Positions 1 to 9,002 of a DNA stretch of 64,000 nt are shown here, piece after piece. The position numbers and the translations under genes were made by a program. This DNA is from a virus, in IMG/VR virus record IMGVR_UViG_3300044816_000082, positions 26,881 to 90,880 of that record. One strand, 5' to 3'. Within the stretch, counting starts at the first letter, position 1. Every line of letters starts with the position of its first letter. Below the pieces are notes generated by a model that ran no database searches, had not been told where the DNA came from, and saw only the letters and a program-made list of their open reading frames with translations.

Positions 1-123
1 ACAAGCCTGTTCGACGGGGACATCGTGGAGCAGGCTCTCGAGACGATGGACGATCTGCTCCCGCAGGGCATCGGGGTCGTGTGGAGCGTCCTCGAGGTCG
101 CGAACCGGGGGCGTGACTCGTGA
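1..123 (+). CDS. C-terminal end of a gene cut by the window edge
   Basis: An open frame enters from the left edge and ends at TGA 121-123, giving about 40 residues that begin TSLFDGDIVEQ. The next gene starts at GTG 120 inside a GTGA overlap, so the two are probably co-translated. Too little is present to assign a family. Confidence 0.6.
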   Translation, partial: TSLFDGDIVEQALETMDDLLPQGIGVVWSVLEVANRGRDS

Positions 124-683
124 CCCCCGATGCGTTGCGCTGGGCCGCGCTCGGGCAGGCACTCGCGCGGCGCCTGGACCTGACGAACACCCTCAAGGCA
201 GCGACGTGGTGGCCGCACCCGGGCGGGTTCAGCGACGGCGACGCGATCCTGGGTGTTGGGGACCTGCAGAGCATGTTGAGCTACGACTCCGGGCTGTGGG
301 ACGCCGCCGGGGCCCCGTGGGAGTTCGTCCTGCAATTCGACTTCGCCGGTTACCCACTGGGGGACCAGGAACGGGCGGTCCTGGCGTGGCTGGCCTTGAA
401 CGACCCCGCGTACGGGCACCGTGCCACTGTGGAGGCGCTAGCGCGCGCCTACCGACACCGACCTATGCACCCGACGGGATTCGGCGTCACAGAGGCGTGC
501 TCAGCCTGTTTGGGGGGTGTTGGGGTCGGTGACCCGGGGGAGGAACGGGCGTGCGGGTGCTGGGGGTTGAGCCAACCGGTCTGCGGGACGTGCGTTGATC
601 CGGCGAGCCACCGGCACCTCACCCTCGCGGAGTGGCCCTGCGAGGACGCCCGGGCGCTGGTCCGGATCCACACCCCGGGATGA
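120..683 (+). CDS. hypothetical protein with C-terminal Cys cluster
   Basis: 187 aa from GTG 120. The N-terminal two thirds are soluble and unremarkable. The C-terminal third has Cys pairs (CSAC, CGCW, CGTC) typical of a small zinc-binding module. It overlaps its neighbours by GTGA and ATGA, so it belongs to the leading operon. No family recognised. Confidence 0.75.
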   Translation: MTPDALRWAALGQALARRLDLTNTLKAATWWPHPGGFSDGDAILGVGDLQSMLSYDSGLWDAAGAPWEFVLQFDFAGYPLGDQERAVLAWLALNDPAYGHRATVEALARAYRHRPMHPTGFGVTEACSACLGGVGVGDPGEERACGCWGLSQPVCGTCVDPASHRHLTLAEWPCEDARALVRIHTPG

Positions 684-1276
684 ACGCCTCCGAGGTACTC
701 CAAGCGCTACTCACCCGGCACGAGCCGCCTCGGTGGGCTGCCTTTCCAGAGATGCGCATGGGGAAGATCGACACGCTGCGAGGGATCGACAGCCAACGCT
801 GCGACCTGTGGACTGTTGACCTGTGGCCGAGTTCCCTCGAGCGGATCGCATACGAGATCAAGGTCAGCCGTGCGGACTACGTCCACGAACTCAAGCACCC
901 TGAGAAGCGTCGGCTCGCCATGCTCATCAGCAACAGGTACTGCTTCGCTGTCCCGGCCGGCCTGATCCGACACAACGAGGTCCCCCTCGACTGCGGATTG
1001 GTCGAGGTCCACCCGAACGGGATCCGTGAGGTCGTCAGCGCACCCTGGCGTGACATCCCCCCACCGACCGCACGTTTCATCGCAGAGCTCGCTCGGCGCG
1101 CGATCGCCCCGGAGCAGCTCAGAGCCGCGGAGGTCCGACGTCGGGTCAGCATGCTCGAGGACACCGAACGTCGTCTCAAGATCGAGATCGGCCGGCAACG
1201 CGCTGCTCTCAGCGGCGCGCTGAGCACACCCGGGCAGGTCGCTGCTGCTCGGGCTCTGTCCCACATCGACCCGTAG
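680..1276 (+). CDS. MmcB-like PD-(D/E)XK nuclease-fold protein
   Basis: 198 aa from ATG 680 (ATGA overlap with the gene before); a longer in-frame start at 632 would overlap that gene by 50 nt and is not preferred. The motif YEIKVSRADYVHEL supplies the E-x-K of a PD-(D/E)XK core, and FAVPAGLI plus CGLVEV follow as in MmcB-type DNA repair proteins. The last 60 residues are charged and helical. Likely a nuclease or inactive nuclease fold acting on phage DNA; the family call is from motif memory. Confidence 0.65.
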   Translation: MNASEVLQALLTRHEPPRWAAFPEMRMGKIDTLRGIDSQRCDLWTVDLWPSSLERIAYEIKVSRADYVHELKHPEKRRLAMLISNRYCFAVPAGLIRHNEVPLDCGLVEVHPNGIREVVSAPWRDIPPPTARFIAELARRAIAPEQLRAAEVRRRVSMLEDTERRLKIEIGRQRAALSGALSTPGQVAAARALSHIDP

Positions 1277-1285
1277 GAGCTCCGC

Positions 1286-1945
1286 GTGGAGTACACCGTC
1301 CGTCCCCACACCCCCCCGTGGCCGCAGCGCTACGCGCCGCGGCAGGGTGCCTCCACGTTCCGTGCGTCGTGGAGCGACACCCTCCGGTTGCTCAGCTCCG
1401 AGATATGGACGCTTGACGGACGACAGGTCATCACCCAACTCGACGTCAAGGCCGATGACGTCCAGCAGGACGGGACGCTCCGCGCCGATGCCCGCGTCGG
1501 TCACCCCGGGGTGAGGATCTCGTTCCGCACCCCAGCGGCGCCCCTGATGTTCGCGACCGATGAGTACCCCGATTGGCAGATGAACGTCCGCGCGATCGCC
1601 CTCACCCTCAAAGCGCTCCGCGCCGTCGACAGGTACGGCATCATCCCCGAGGCGGCGCAGTACGCCGGGTTCCGGGCGAGCCCGACCGGAACAGGTGTGG
1701 ACGAGTCACCGATGTGGACGTCAGCGGAGGCTGCCGCGCGTCACCTGGCCGACCTCGCGAACCGAGCTGGACTGTCAGTGACCAGCGAGATGCTCCTTGA
1801 CAGCCCCGCGCAGCTACGCCGGGCATGGCTGGTCGTGGCGAAGACCGTGCATCCTGACGTTGGAGGGATGACCTTGGACTTCCAGAACGCTGAGGCAGCG
1901 CAGCGCAGGGTCGACGCCGACCAGCGATCGAGGGGGGTGACATGA
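1286..1945 (+). CDS. DnaJ-like phage protein
   Basis: 219 aa from GTG 1286, preceded by AGGAG. The body (STFRASWSDTL, NVRAIALTLKALRAVDRYG) matches a protein common in actinophages and usually annotated as DnaJ-like. Near the C-terminus AKTVHPDVGG carries the HPD tripeptide of a J domain. Role not established; possibly recruits a host Hsp70. Ends in an ATGA overlap with the next gene. Confidence 0.65.
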   Translation: MEYTVRPHTPPWPQRYAPRQGASTFRASWSDTLRLLSSEIWTLDGRQVITQLDVKADDVQQDGTLRADARVGHPGVRISFRTPAAPLMFATDEYPDWQMNVRAIALTLKALRAVDRYGIIPEAAQYAGFRASPTGTGVDESPMWTSAEAAARHLADLANRAGLSVTSEMLLDSPAQLRRAWLVVAKTVHPDVGGMTLDFQNAEAAQRRVDADQRSRGVT

Positions 1946-2379
1946 CCTACCCCGACCCGAACAGGTTCCGGGGTCGCCTCAAGGACTACCTCGCCTGGGC
2001 CGCCGACGGGTTCCGACCGACGCCGCTCTGGTGCGTGAAGCACTGGGTTCCGTGTCCCGTCGAGGGGAAACCGGGGCTGCTCGTCACGATCATCTTGCAG
2101 ACCGAGTTGATGAGCCAGATGCCCGCCGACGTCGGGGACGCGACCGGGATGAACTCGTGGCAGGCGAACCGGGTCACCCCGCTGTGCTGCGAACTCGGAG
2201 ACGAGCTCATGGCGTGGCTGTGGGAGGAGGTCGACGCACCGCACTGCGGTGTCCGACCTCCCGCCGGCCACCGATGGCAGCACGGCCGGGTCTGCTGGTA
2301 CCGCCCCGGACATCTGTTCGGCCACGAATGGGACAACCCCGGATCGATCTTCGCCCTGCGCCCTGGTGGGGCCGGCTAG
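1942..2379 (+). CDS. hypothetical protein
   Basis: 145 aa from ATG 1942 (ATGA overlap). Rich in Trp, His and Cys; HWVPCPVEG and CWYRPGHLFGHEW suggest metal binding or a compact fold. No family recognised. Confidence 0.7.
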   Translation: MTYPDPNRFRGRLKDYLAWAADGFRPTPLWCVKHWVPCPVEGKPGLLVTIILQTELMSQMPADVGDATGMNSWQANRVTPLCCELGDELMAWLWEEVDAPHCGVRPPAGHRWQHGRVCWYRPGHLFGHEWDNPGSIFALRPGGAG

Positions 2380-2627
2380 TGGCGGGCATGGCCGCGGTCG
2401 CGTGCCGATCATGCCGGGCACGGATTGTGTGGGCTGTCACGGTGAACGGAAAGAGCATGCCTGTCGACTACGAACCCAACCCCGACGGCAACGTGATCCT
2501 CGACGCTTCGACGTCTGGTCCGCCCGTCGCGATCGTCAGGAGCGCCCCCGCTGAGCCTGGGGAGATCCGTCGGATGTCACATTTCGCAACTTGCCCGCGG
2601 GCCGGGTTGCACCGCAGGTCGCGGTGA
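2379..2627 (+). CDS. small zinc-ribbon protein
   Basis: 82 aa from GTG 2379, which overlaps the preceding TAG (TAGTG). CRSCRARIVWAV at the start, KSMPVDYEPNP in the middle and HFATCP near the end match small phage proteins with a CxxC...MPVD pattern, probably one zinc ribbon split between N- and C-termini. Confidence 0.65.
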   Translation: MAGMAAVACRSCRARIVWAVTVNGKSMPVDYEPNPDGNVILDASTSGPPVAIVRSAPAEPGEIRRMSHFATCPRAGLHRRSR

Positions 2628-2744
2628 GACGTGGAGGTTGCGCCAGAACGGGCGTAACGTCCCTGCGGGCAAAAGGGAGGGCCGGTCCGCTGACGACGGA
2701 CCGGCCCAAAGCTCCCCACCCGTCACCCAACGGAGGAACCGGCC

Positions 2745-2801
2745 TTGAGCGTACCCGCCGACAGAACGCACGGACCGACTGAGCTCCGAGCGATTCGGTG
2801 A
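2745..2801 (+). CDS. possible 18-residue leader peptide
   Basis: TTG 2745 follows CGGAGGA with 7 nt spacing, and the frame ends at TGA 2799-2801, overlapping the GTG start of the replication gene. The peptide begins LSVPADRTHG. The arrangement would couple translation of the replication protein to a leader; alternatively the ribosome site serves an unrecognised start. Confidence 0.3.
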   Translation: MSVPADRTHGPTELRAIR

Positions 2802-3577
2802 GCCTCCGCGCGACCCTGTGGGCTCTCGACGACGCACCGACTGACGACCCCGCGGAGGTGGTCGTCCTGCTCGCTCTAGCCGACGACGCGGACACTGAGG
2901 GCCGAAACGCGTGGCCTTCACAGGTCCGCCTCGCGTCCCGATCTCGCTGCAGCCTGAGGACCGTGCAGCGTCGCCTCGTGGCGCTCGAGGACCGTGGCCT
3001 CATCGTCCGAAGCGAGACGACTGACTCCCGGTACCAGTCACTCCCTGTGAGGAAACGGCCCGTCTGCTACGAGCTCTCACTGCACTTGACACGTCAGCCT
3101 GACGCGTCAGGGGAGACCGCCGACCCCTCGTCTGACACGACAGATTCCGCATTTTTGACACGACAGTCAGTGGCGGACAACCCGAAGACCAACCCGTACG
3201 TTCAAGAGCAACCCGTTAGGGCCGCGAAACGCGGCACAAGAATCGCGGATCCCTTCACGCTCACCGACGGTGACATCGCCTTCGCTCGAGAGCGTCGTGT
3301 TGTGACGAGCCGCCTCGAGCTCGAAGTGATGCGTGAGGCATTCGTGGCGCACCACGCCGCGAAGGGCACGGTCAGCAAAGACTGGCGGGCGTCATGGCGA
3401 ACCTGGGTGCTGAACGCGGTGAAGTTCGGGGGCGGATCGGGTACGGTGCGCCGAGCGGTTGTGGGTGCGAACTCGCAGCACGAGGGACCGAGCAGGGCAA
3501 TGACCGGAGCCGAGTGGCTCGCAGAAGGCACGGCCGGGGTAGCTCCCGGGCCGGTACAGGAAGGGCTACCGCTGTGA
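2798..3577 (+). CDS. winged-helix replication initiation-type protein
   Basis: 259 aa from GTG 2798. Residues about 15-75 form a helix-turn-helix of the HTH_36/phage O type (PSQVRLASRSRCSLRTVQRR, then LEDRGLIVRSE). A Ser/Thr/Asp-rich linker follows, and the C-terminal part has the KDWRASWRTWVLNA pattern of phage replication proteins that recruit a helicase loader. The gene is directly followed (GTGA overlap) by a DnaC-like ATPase, which supports a role at the phage origin. Confidence 0.7.
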   Translation: MSLRATLWALDDAPTDDPAEVVVLLALADDADTEGRNAWPSQVRLASRSRCSLRTVQRRLVALEDRGLIVRSETTDSRYQSLPVRKRPVCYELSLHLTRQPDASGETADPSSDTTDSAFLTRQSVADNPKTNPYVQEQPVRAAKRGTRIADPFTLTDGDIAFARERRVVTSRLELEVMREAFVAHHAAKGTVSKDWRASWRTWVLNAVKFGGGSGTVRRAVVGANSQHEGPSRAMTGAEWLAEGTAGVAPGPVQEGLPL

Positions 3578-4272
3578 GCAGCGAACCAACGTTGGTGGGC
3601 GAGAGCACCCCGGTTTGGCAGGACAGGATCCCGCCGGAGGTACGGGATCGGCTCGATGATGCTGGGTGGGATCAGGTGATGGTCGACGAGGGTCCGGCGG
3701 CGATCGCCGCAGAGGTTCGGGCCGTGCAGGAGCGGGCGCGTCGAGCGTGGTGGGAGCAGGCCGTCCCGGTCGACTTCCGGGCCGCGACCCTCGAGGCCGT
3801 GGGGATGCTCGGGGAGGGGCAGGCTGAGGCGATCCAGCGGTGGTTGCCGGGGACGACTCCGAACCTGCTGATCGTCGGTCAGACCGGGACGGGTAAGACC
3901 TACGCGGGGTATGCGGTGCTGCGGGAGGCTGCGCGCCTGGGGCAGTGGACGTGGGCATCAACTGCGTTCGAGCACGTCCGTAACAGCGGGTTCAGCGACG
4001 GCGACCCGAAGCTCGTGGAGAGGTCCTGCCGTGCTGACGTGCTGCTGCTCGACGACTTGGGGGCTGAGCGGACAACGGACTTCGCGGTGGAGTCGCTCGC
4101 GGCGCTGGTCGATGAGCGGCGGCGGGAGCACCGCCGTACGATCTTCACGACGAACCTCGGTCGGTCTGAGCTTGTGAAGCGGTACGACGACCGGATTGTG
4201 TCGCGGATCGCTGGCGGGGCATCGGTCGTGTTGCTGAACGGGACCGACCGCCGGTTCACGCAGTCGTGGTAG
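3574..4272 (+). CDS. dnaC-like: DnaC-like AAA+ helicase loader
   Basis: 232 aa from GTG 3574; a longer reading from 3394 would overlap the preceding gene by 180 nt. Walker A GQTGTGKT lies at residues 102-109, Walker B LLLDD at about 157-161, and the sensor IFTTNL follows. The order and length match DnaC/IstB-type ATPases that load the replicative helicase. No phage helicase, primase or polymerase is seen in the window, so host replication proteins are probably recruited. Confidence 0.8.
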   Translation: MSSEPTLVGESTPVWQDRIPPEVRDRLDDAGWDQVMVDEGPAAIAAEVRAVQERARRAWWEQAVPVDFRAATLEAVGMLGEGQAEAIQRWLPGTTPNLLIVGQTGTGKTYAGYAVLREAARLGQWTWASTAFEHVRNSGFSDGDPKLVERSCRADVLLLDDLGAERTTDFAVESLAALVDERRREHRRTIFTTNLGRSELVKRYDDRIVSRIAGGASVVLLNGTDRRFTQSW

Positions 4273-4400
4273 CCGACGCGCCGGGGCACCCGACGGTCGA
4301 GGCGCGGTTGTTCCGCGTGTCCTTGTCGGTGTGGGCCGCGATGATCGTGGCTGCGGTGACCTGGCGGGGTTGCCGGCGGACCCGAAGGACCCGACTGTGA
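4266..4400 (+). CDS. small membrane protein
   Basis: 44 aa from GTG 4266, overlapping the loader gene by 7 nt and the methyltransferase by GTGA. Residues about 15-33 (LFRVSLSVWAAMIVAAVTW) form one hydrophobic segment followed by an Arg-rich tail, a single-pass positive-inside pattern. Fits exactly between two real genes, which supports it despite its size. Confidence 0.5.
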   Translation: MVADAPGHPTVEARLFRVSLSVWAAMIVAAVTWRGCRRTRRTRL

Positions 4401-6292
4401 CCAGCGCTGAGCTCGCCCCTGGTCCGCCTGTCGACGGTTGGGAGTTGCTCGCGCAGACCTACACAGGCGACCTGCGGATCCCGACGTTGGACAGCCCGAC
4501 CGTCGTGAGCCTGTTCTCGGGCGTCGGCGGGCTCGACGCTGGATTCGAGATGGCCGGGTACCGCGTCGCGGTGCAGGTCGAGAAGGACAAGAACTGCCAG
4601 ACCGTGCTGGGAGCACGGTTCCCCGATAGCCGAATCTTCGGTGACGTCACGGAGGTGTCCGTTGAGCAAGTCCTCGAGGCTTTGGGAGGACGACGACCCC
4701 ACATTCTCATCGGGGGGTTCCCCTGCACAGACCTCTCTGTGGCCGGGGGCCGTGCTGGACTGGCTGGCACACGGTCCGGTCTCTACGGCGAGCTTATTCG
4801 GCTTGCTGATGGCCTCCTGCCCGAGTGGGTGGTGGTCGAGAACGTCCCCGGGCTGCTCTCTGCCGACATCGATCCCGAAGCCAACGACGGCGCCGGATGG
4901 GGACCAGGAACCGCCATGGGACTTGTTCTCGGAGACCTCACCGGGTACCGCCCCCCCATCCCCGACGGTGGCTGGCGCAACAGCGGAGTGTGTGTGGGAC
5001 CCCTCAGATCCGTCGCTTGGCGCGTCCTTGACGCTCGACACTTCGGAGTCGCCCAGCGTCGCCGCCGGGTGTTCCTTGTCGCGCACGTTGGAGACGGGAC
5101 CGCACCTGCTGAGGTACTCCTTGAGCCCGAGGTCATGCGCGGGGATCCTCCGCAGGGCGTCGCGCCGCGGCCGCGCGCTTCCCGCCCAGTTGCACCGGCC
5201 GCTGTACGCGCAGGCGTCGGAACTGCTGACGGAGCAGGAGAGGGTGACGCTGGCCCCGCCCGGCCCTTGATGACCGCGGAGCAGGGCATCGTGAGCGCCC
5301 TAACGTCGAGCTTGGGTGAGGGTGGGCCGGACGCCGCGCATGCCCACGCGGGATGGTTCGTGGAGGTCGAGGAGCAGGACGTGACGAGCAGCCTGCTCGC
5401 GAGCGCCGGGGCAGGCCGTATCCGCACTGAGGAAGCCGCCGGCGGGCAACTCGTGCCGCTCGATGAGGGAGCTGGGTTCACCCTCGAGTACCTCGCAGGG
5501 AGCTGCCCTACCCAAGCGTGGGGATGGCTGCCTGACAGCAGCCCGTTCTACTTCCGCGCTCGACACGGCCGGTGGACGATCGAGGTCGGCAACATCGGTT
5601 GGCCGCTGCTGTACGACCAGTGGCCCGAGGACCCTGAGGTGCTCACGAGCGGCGAGGACCCGACCCACGGGCACATGTCCGCTCAGGACGTGCGCCGTAT
5701 CCTGAGCGAGACGTTCGCCGTCGGGGACACCCGAGCGACCGAGCTCGTCGTGGAGGCCGTGGACTTACGGAACGGCGGTCTGTCGACGGAGGTGACCAGC
5801 ACCCTGCAATCACATGGCCGGTCCTACTCGCTGAACGCACAACCGACGATCCTCGAGCACGTCCCGGACGTGACCGCGACGGTCACCGCCAAATGGGCCA
5901 AGGGCAGTGGGGGGCCGGCCGGCGATGAGGCGCAGAACCTCGTCGCGACCGACCCGGAGACGTACAACCCTGTCCCGATCGACCTCAAGGCTGCGACCAA
6001 GACCGACCACCGGACCGGCGTCGGGACCGTCGGCGCTGGTTTCGGTGACCCCGGAGACCCCATCGGCACCCTCACGACCGGCTCCACGCAGGGCGTCAGC
6101 GGTCCCCGTGTGCGACGCCTGACCCCCACGGAATGCGAGCGGCTGATGGGAATGCCGGACGGATGGTGCAACCCCGACGGGAAGACCTCTGACAGCGCGG
6201 TCTACCGCGCGTGTGGGAACGCTGTCGTGATGGCGGTCAGCGCATGGGTCGCGTGGCGCTTGGCTGCCTACGACGCCGGGTGGCGTCCCTGA
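4397..6292 (+). CDS. DNA cytosine-5 methyltransferase with large insertion
   Basis: 631 aa from GTG 4397. Motif I VVSLFSGVGGLDAGFE is at about 36-51, motif IV GGFPC puts the catalytic Cys at 110, motif VI VVVENVPG is at 146-153, and motif VIII QRRRRVF starts at 220. The closing motifs (LTPTECERLMGMPDGW, RACGNAV) are at the C-terminus. The roughly 330 residues between motif VIII and the closing motifs are far longer than a usual target recognition domain. Likely modifies phage DNA against host restriction. Confidence 0.88.
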   Translation: MTSAELAPGPPVDGWELLAQTYTGDLRIPTLDSPTVVSLFSGVGGLDAGFEMAGYRVAVQVEKDKNCQTVLGARFPDSRIFGDVTEVSVEQVLEALGGRRPHILIGGFPCTDLSVAGGRAGLAGTRSGLYGELIRLADGLLPEWVVVENVPGLLSADIDPEANDGAGWGPGTAMGLVLGDLTGYRPPIPDGGWRNSGVCVGPLRSVAWRVLDARHFGVAQRRRRVFLVAHVGDGTAPAEVLLEPEVMRGDPPQGVAPRPRASRPVAPAAVRAGVGTADGAGEGDAGPARPLMTAEQGIVSALTSSLGEGGPDAAHAHAGWFVEVEEQDVTSSLLASAGAGRIRTEEAAGGQLVPLDEGAGFTLEYLAGSCPTQAWGWLPDSSPFYFRARHGRWTIEVGNIGWPLLYDQWPEDPEVLTSGEDPTHGHMSAQDVRRILSETFAVGDTRATELVVEAVDLRNGGLSTEVTSTLQSHGRSYSLNAQPTILEHVPDVTATVTAKWAKGSGGPAGDEAQNLVATDPETYNPVPIDLKAATKTDHRTGVGTVGAGFGDPGDPIGTLTTGSTQGVSGPRVRRLTPTECERLMGMPDGWCNPDGKTSDSAVYRACGNAVVMAVSAWVAWRLAAYDAGWRP

Positions 6293-6747
6293 TGGCCGGC
6301 GAGCGGGACCCGGATCTGCTCCGGATGCTCACCGTCCAACAGCCCCACGCCTACGCCCTCGCGGTCGGCCTGAAACCGGTCGAGAACAGGACGACCCGAA
6401 CGCGGCACCGGGGTCCGGTCGGGATCCACGCCGGGTTGCTGTGGAGCGTCCGCGGCCACCCCGATGCCCGCCTCGCGACCTTGGAGCACGCCCGTGCGGG
6501 AGGGCTGACGACGCTGTCGCGGGGGAGCCGTCCCGGTCCTGGGTGGGCGCGCGGGGCGGTGATCGCGGTCGCGCAGATCACCGGGTGCCACCTGGACGTC
6601 GGGTGCTGCCGACCGTGGGGTGAGGAAGGCACTTGGCATTGGGAGGTCGAGACCCCCCGGTTGCTGAGCGCCCCCGTCCCAGCTCGCGGTCAACTCGGCC
6701 TGTGGCAGGCATCGAAGGCGCTGCGCGACGCGGTGTCCGCGGCATGA
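6292..6747 (+). CDS. ASCH-domain protein
   Basis: 151 aa from ATG 6292 (TGATG overlap with the methyltransferase stop). LTVQQPHAYALAVGLKPVEN and HRGPVGIHAG match the ASCH fold, a PUA-like nucleic-acid binding domain common beside phage DNA-modifying enzymes. A C-terminal WHWEVETPRLL closes the barrel. Possible RNA or modified-base binding. Confidence 0.75.
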   Translation: MAGERDPDLLRMLTVQQPHAYALAVGLKPVENRTTRTRHRGPVGIHAGLLWSVRGHPDARLATLEHARAGGLTTLSRGSRPGPGWARGAVIAVAQITGCHLDVGCCRPWGEEGTWHWEVETPRLLSAPVPARGQLGLWQASKALRDAVSAA

Positions 6748-6959
6748 GCGAGGCACGGTGTGAACGCACCGAGCTCCTTGTCAGCGCCTGCGGGCATTGC
6801 CGCAGCGCGGCGGATCCCCGGGTCCCGGTCATGACCGTGATCGCCGCGAACTACAACGGGCACTGCGCCGCGTGCGACGAGCTCGTGGAGGCCGGCGACG
6901 CGATCGGGCACAGCACGGATGGGTGGGTCGGTATGCGGTGCTGCGGGATTAGGGCATGA
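6744..6959 (+). CDS. small Cys-rich protein
   Basis: 71 aa from ATG 6744. It has CGHC and CAAC pairs plus a final CC, and the segment GHCAACDELVEAGDAIGH is like zinc-ribbon proteins that accompany phage recombination and modification genes. Overlaps both neighbours by 4 nt. Confidence 0.6.
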   Translation: MSEARCERTELLVSACGHCRSAADPRVPVMTVIAANYNGHCAACDELVEAGDAIGHSTDGWVGMRCCGIRA

Positions 6960-8128
6960 CCGCGCATGTGCTCCGCGCGGATGCCCGGGCGTTGCCGCTC
7001 CCCAACGACAGCGTCGACGCTGTCGTGACGTCCCCGCCGTTCTTCTCGCTCCGTTCCTACCAGGACGGCGGGGAGCACTACGCCGGACAGATCGGGGATG
7101 AGGCCGACCCGGAGCTGTTCGTCGAGGCGCTGCTCGACGTGACCCGCGAATGCATGCGGGTCCTCAAACCGACCGGGTCGTTGTGGCTGAACCTCGGAGA
7201 CAAGTACGCAGAGCGGGCCGGTCCTGCCCGGGCGGGCGGCGTCGACGATGACCCGGCCGGGCCGCGTCGCCCCGCGAACCGGCCACCTCGGGGACGGCGG
7301 GGCAGTATCCGGGCGAAGTCCCTGATGGGCATTCCGTGGCGGTACGCCCTCGGGTGCATCGATGAACTCGGCCTGATCCTGCGCGCCGAGGTCGTGTGGC
7401 AGAAACCGAACGGCCTCCCGGAGTCCGTCACGGACCGAGTCCGGCGCTCGCACGAGACGTGGTTCCATCTTGTCCAGCAGCCCCGGTACTACAGCGCCGT
7501 CGACGAGCTCCGCCAGCCTCACCAAGCGTCGACAATGAGCCGAGCGCGGCATGCGACGGACAAGGCGATGAGTGGGCGCATGCACGGATCACCCGGGGAG
7601 AAGCGTGACCACGCGAATGCGTGGACGCCGTCCCCCCTCGGGGCGCTCCCCGGATCGGTGTGGACGGTCCCGACGTCGCCGCTCGATGTCCCCGACCACC
7701 TCGGGGTTGACCACTACGCCGCGTTCCCCCCCGAATGGCCCAAACGGTTGATCACCGGCTGGTCACCGCCGGGGATCTGCGTGCGCTGCGGGGCCGGGCG
7801 CCGCCCGGTAGCGGCCGTTGCTGTCCGGGAACCGAACGATCAGCCGGGCCGGACGATCCTCGGGTACGCCTGCGACTGCCCGACCCCTGACGCCCCGACC
7901 CGCCCCGCGGTGATCTTGGACCCGTTCGGGGGGACCGGCACGACCGCGATGGTCGCGTCGTGCCTGGGCCGGGTTGGGATCAGCGTCGACCTGAGCCACG
8001 ACTACAACCGCGTCGCCCGATGGCGCACAGGTGATCCGCGGCAACGCGCCCGGGTCCTTGAACTCCCCCCGCCAGCCGAACAGGCTGACGGCCAAACCAG
8101 CCTGTTCGACACCGTGGAGGACCTGTGA
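6956..8128 (+). CDS. site-specific DNA methyltransferase (N4-cytosine or N6-adenine type)
   Basis: 390 aa from ATG 6956. The catalytic motif TSPPFF is at about 25-30 and the AdoMet motif DPFGGTGTT lies near residue 322, the order of beta-class amino methyltransferases. A Cys cluster (CVRCG, CDC) lies between them. SPPF is more usual in N4-cytosine enzymes but does not settle the base. With the C5 enzyme upstream it makes a two-enzyme modification set. Confidence 0.85.
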   Translation: MTAHVLRADARALPLPNDSVDAVVTSPPFFSLRSYQDGGEHYAGQIGDEADPELFVEALLDVTRECMRVLKPTGSLWLNLGDKYAERAGPARAGGVDDDPAGPRRPANRPPRGRRGSIRAKSLMGIPWRYALGCIDELGLILRAEVVWQKPNGLPESVTDRVRRSHETWFHLVQQPRYYSAVDELRQPHQASTMSRARHATDKAMSGRMHGSPGEKRDHANAWTPSPLGALPGSVWTVPTSPLDVPDHLGVDHYAAFPPEWPKRLITGWSPPGICVRCGAGRRPVAAVAVREPNDQPGRTILGYACDCPTPDAPTRPAVILDPFGGTGTTAMVASCLGRVGISVDLSHDYNRVARWRTGDPRQRARVLELPPPAEQADGQTSLFDTVEDL

Positions 8129-8508
8129 CCGTGACGAAGCCCGACTACACCGACCCGCTCATGGACGCGATCGGGTCCGCCGATTGCCACTGCGAGCCCG
8201 GCGACGGGACCTGCGCTGACTGGCCCAACCTGCTCGAGCGGCACCGGGCGATCGGTGAGGCCGTCCGCACCCGGATCCTCGCCGCGCCCCGCGTCGTCGC
8301 GACCTTGGTCGGTGACAACGCCGGCGTAGGCGACGGCGGGTACCGCGTCATCGGGGAGCTCATCACCCCTGACGACCCCGAAGCGACCGGCGTGTTCGTC
8401 CTCGCGAAGGGCACCGTCTACCGACTCAAGGCCGACGCCGGGTATGTCGTGAGTGTCCGGCCCGCTCCCGCAGGTGCCGAGGACGTCGCCCCGAGCGTGC
8501 CCGCATGA
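8125..8508 (+). CDS. hypothetical protein
   Basis: 127 aa; GTGA overlap with the methyltransferase. Begins with a Cys/His patch (CHCEPGDGTC) followed by a beta-rich region with GTVYRLKADAGYVVSV. No family recognised. Confidence 0.65.
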   Translation: MTVTKPDYTDPLMDAIGSADCHCEPGDGTCADWPNLLERHRAIGEAVRTRILAAPRVVATLVGDNAGVGDGGYRVIGELITPDDPEATGVFVLAKGTVYRLKADAGYVVSVRPAPAGAEDVAPSVPA

Positions 8509-9002
8509 CCGACCTGCTCCGTCCCGGGATCCCCGGTTTCCTGGCTCACCTCGACGTGTGGAACGGGCACCCGGTCGCCTGGTCTCAGTCCAGGGACGCG
8601 GACGGGAAACCGATGCTGTACCTCGACCCCCAGCGCCGGGACACCTGCTGGGCCGAACGTAGGTGCGGCGTCTGCTACCTCGACCTCGACTACAGACTGG
8701 GGTTCCTCGTCCAAGCACCCACCGACGAGCGTGCCCGCGCGGCCCGCTGGCACCTCCAAGCAGGGGTCCACCCACGCTGCGCGCCCTACGCCGGCCTCGA
8801 CGCCCACCCCGGCATGACCGTCTACGTGTGCATCACCCGTGGGTACAAGGTCCGGATGTGGACCGACCCCACCGACCGTGGACGCCCCGCGATCCGCAAA
8901 GCACACGCCGCGCCCTACACAAGCCTGGAGCGGCTCCCCGTCCCCACCGCAGTCCGACCCGACGGGACCCGCCGCACCCCAAGCGGGCTGGTCGTACCGT
9001 GA
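8505..9002 (+). CDS. hypothetical protein with CxxC
   Basis: 165 aa from ATG 8505. RCGVCYLDLDYRLGFL and HPRCAPYAGL give a possible zinc site; the C-terminal part is Pro/Arg-rich. Overlaps the next gene by GTGA. Confidence 0.65.
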   Translation: MTDLLRPGIPGFLAHLDVWNGHPVAWSQSRDADGKPMLYLDPQRRDTCWAERRCGVCYLDLDYRLGFLVQAPTDERARAARWHLQAGVHPRCAPYAGLDAHPGMTVYVCITRGYKVRMWTDPTDRGRPAIRKAHAAPYTSLERLPVPTAVRPDGTRRTPSGLVVP

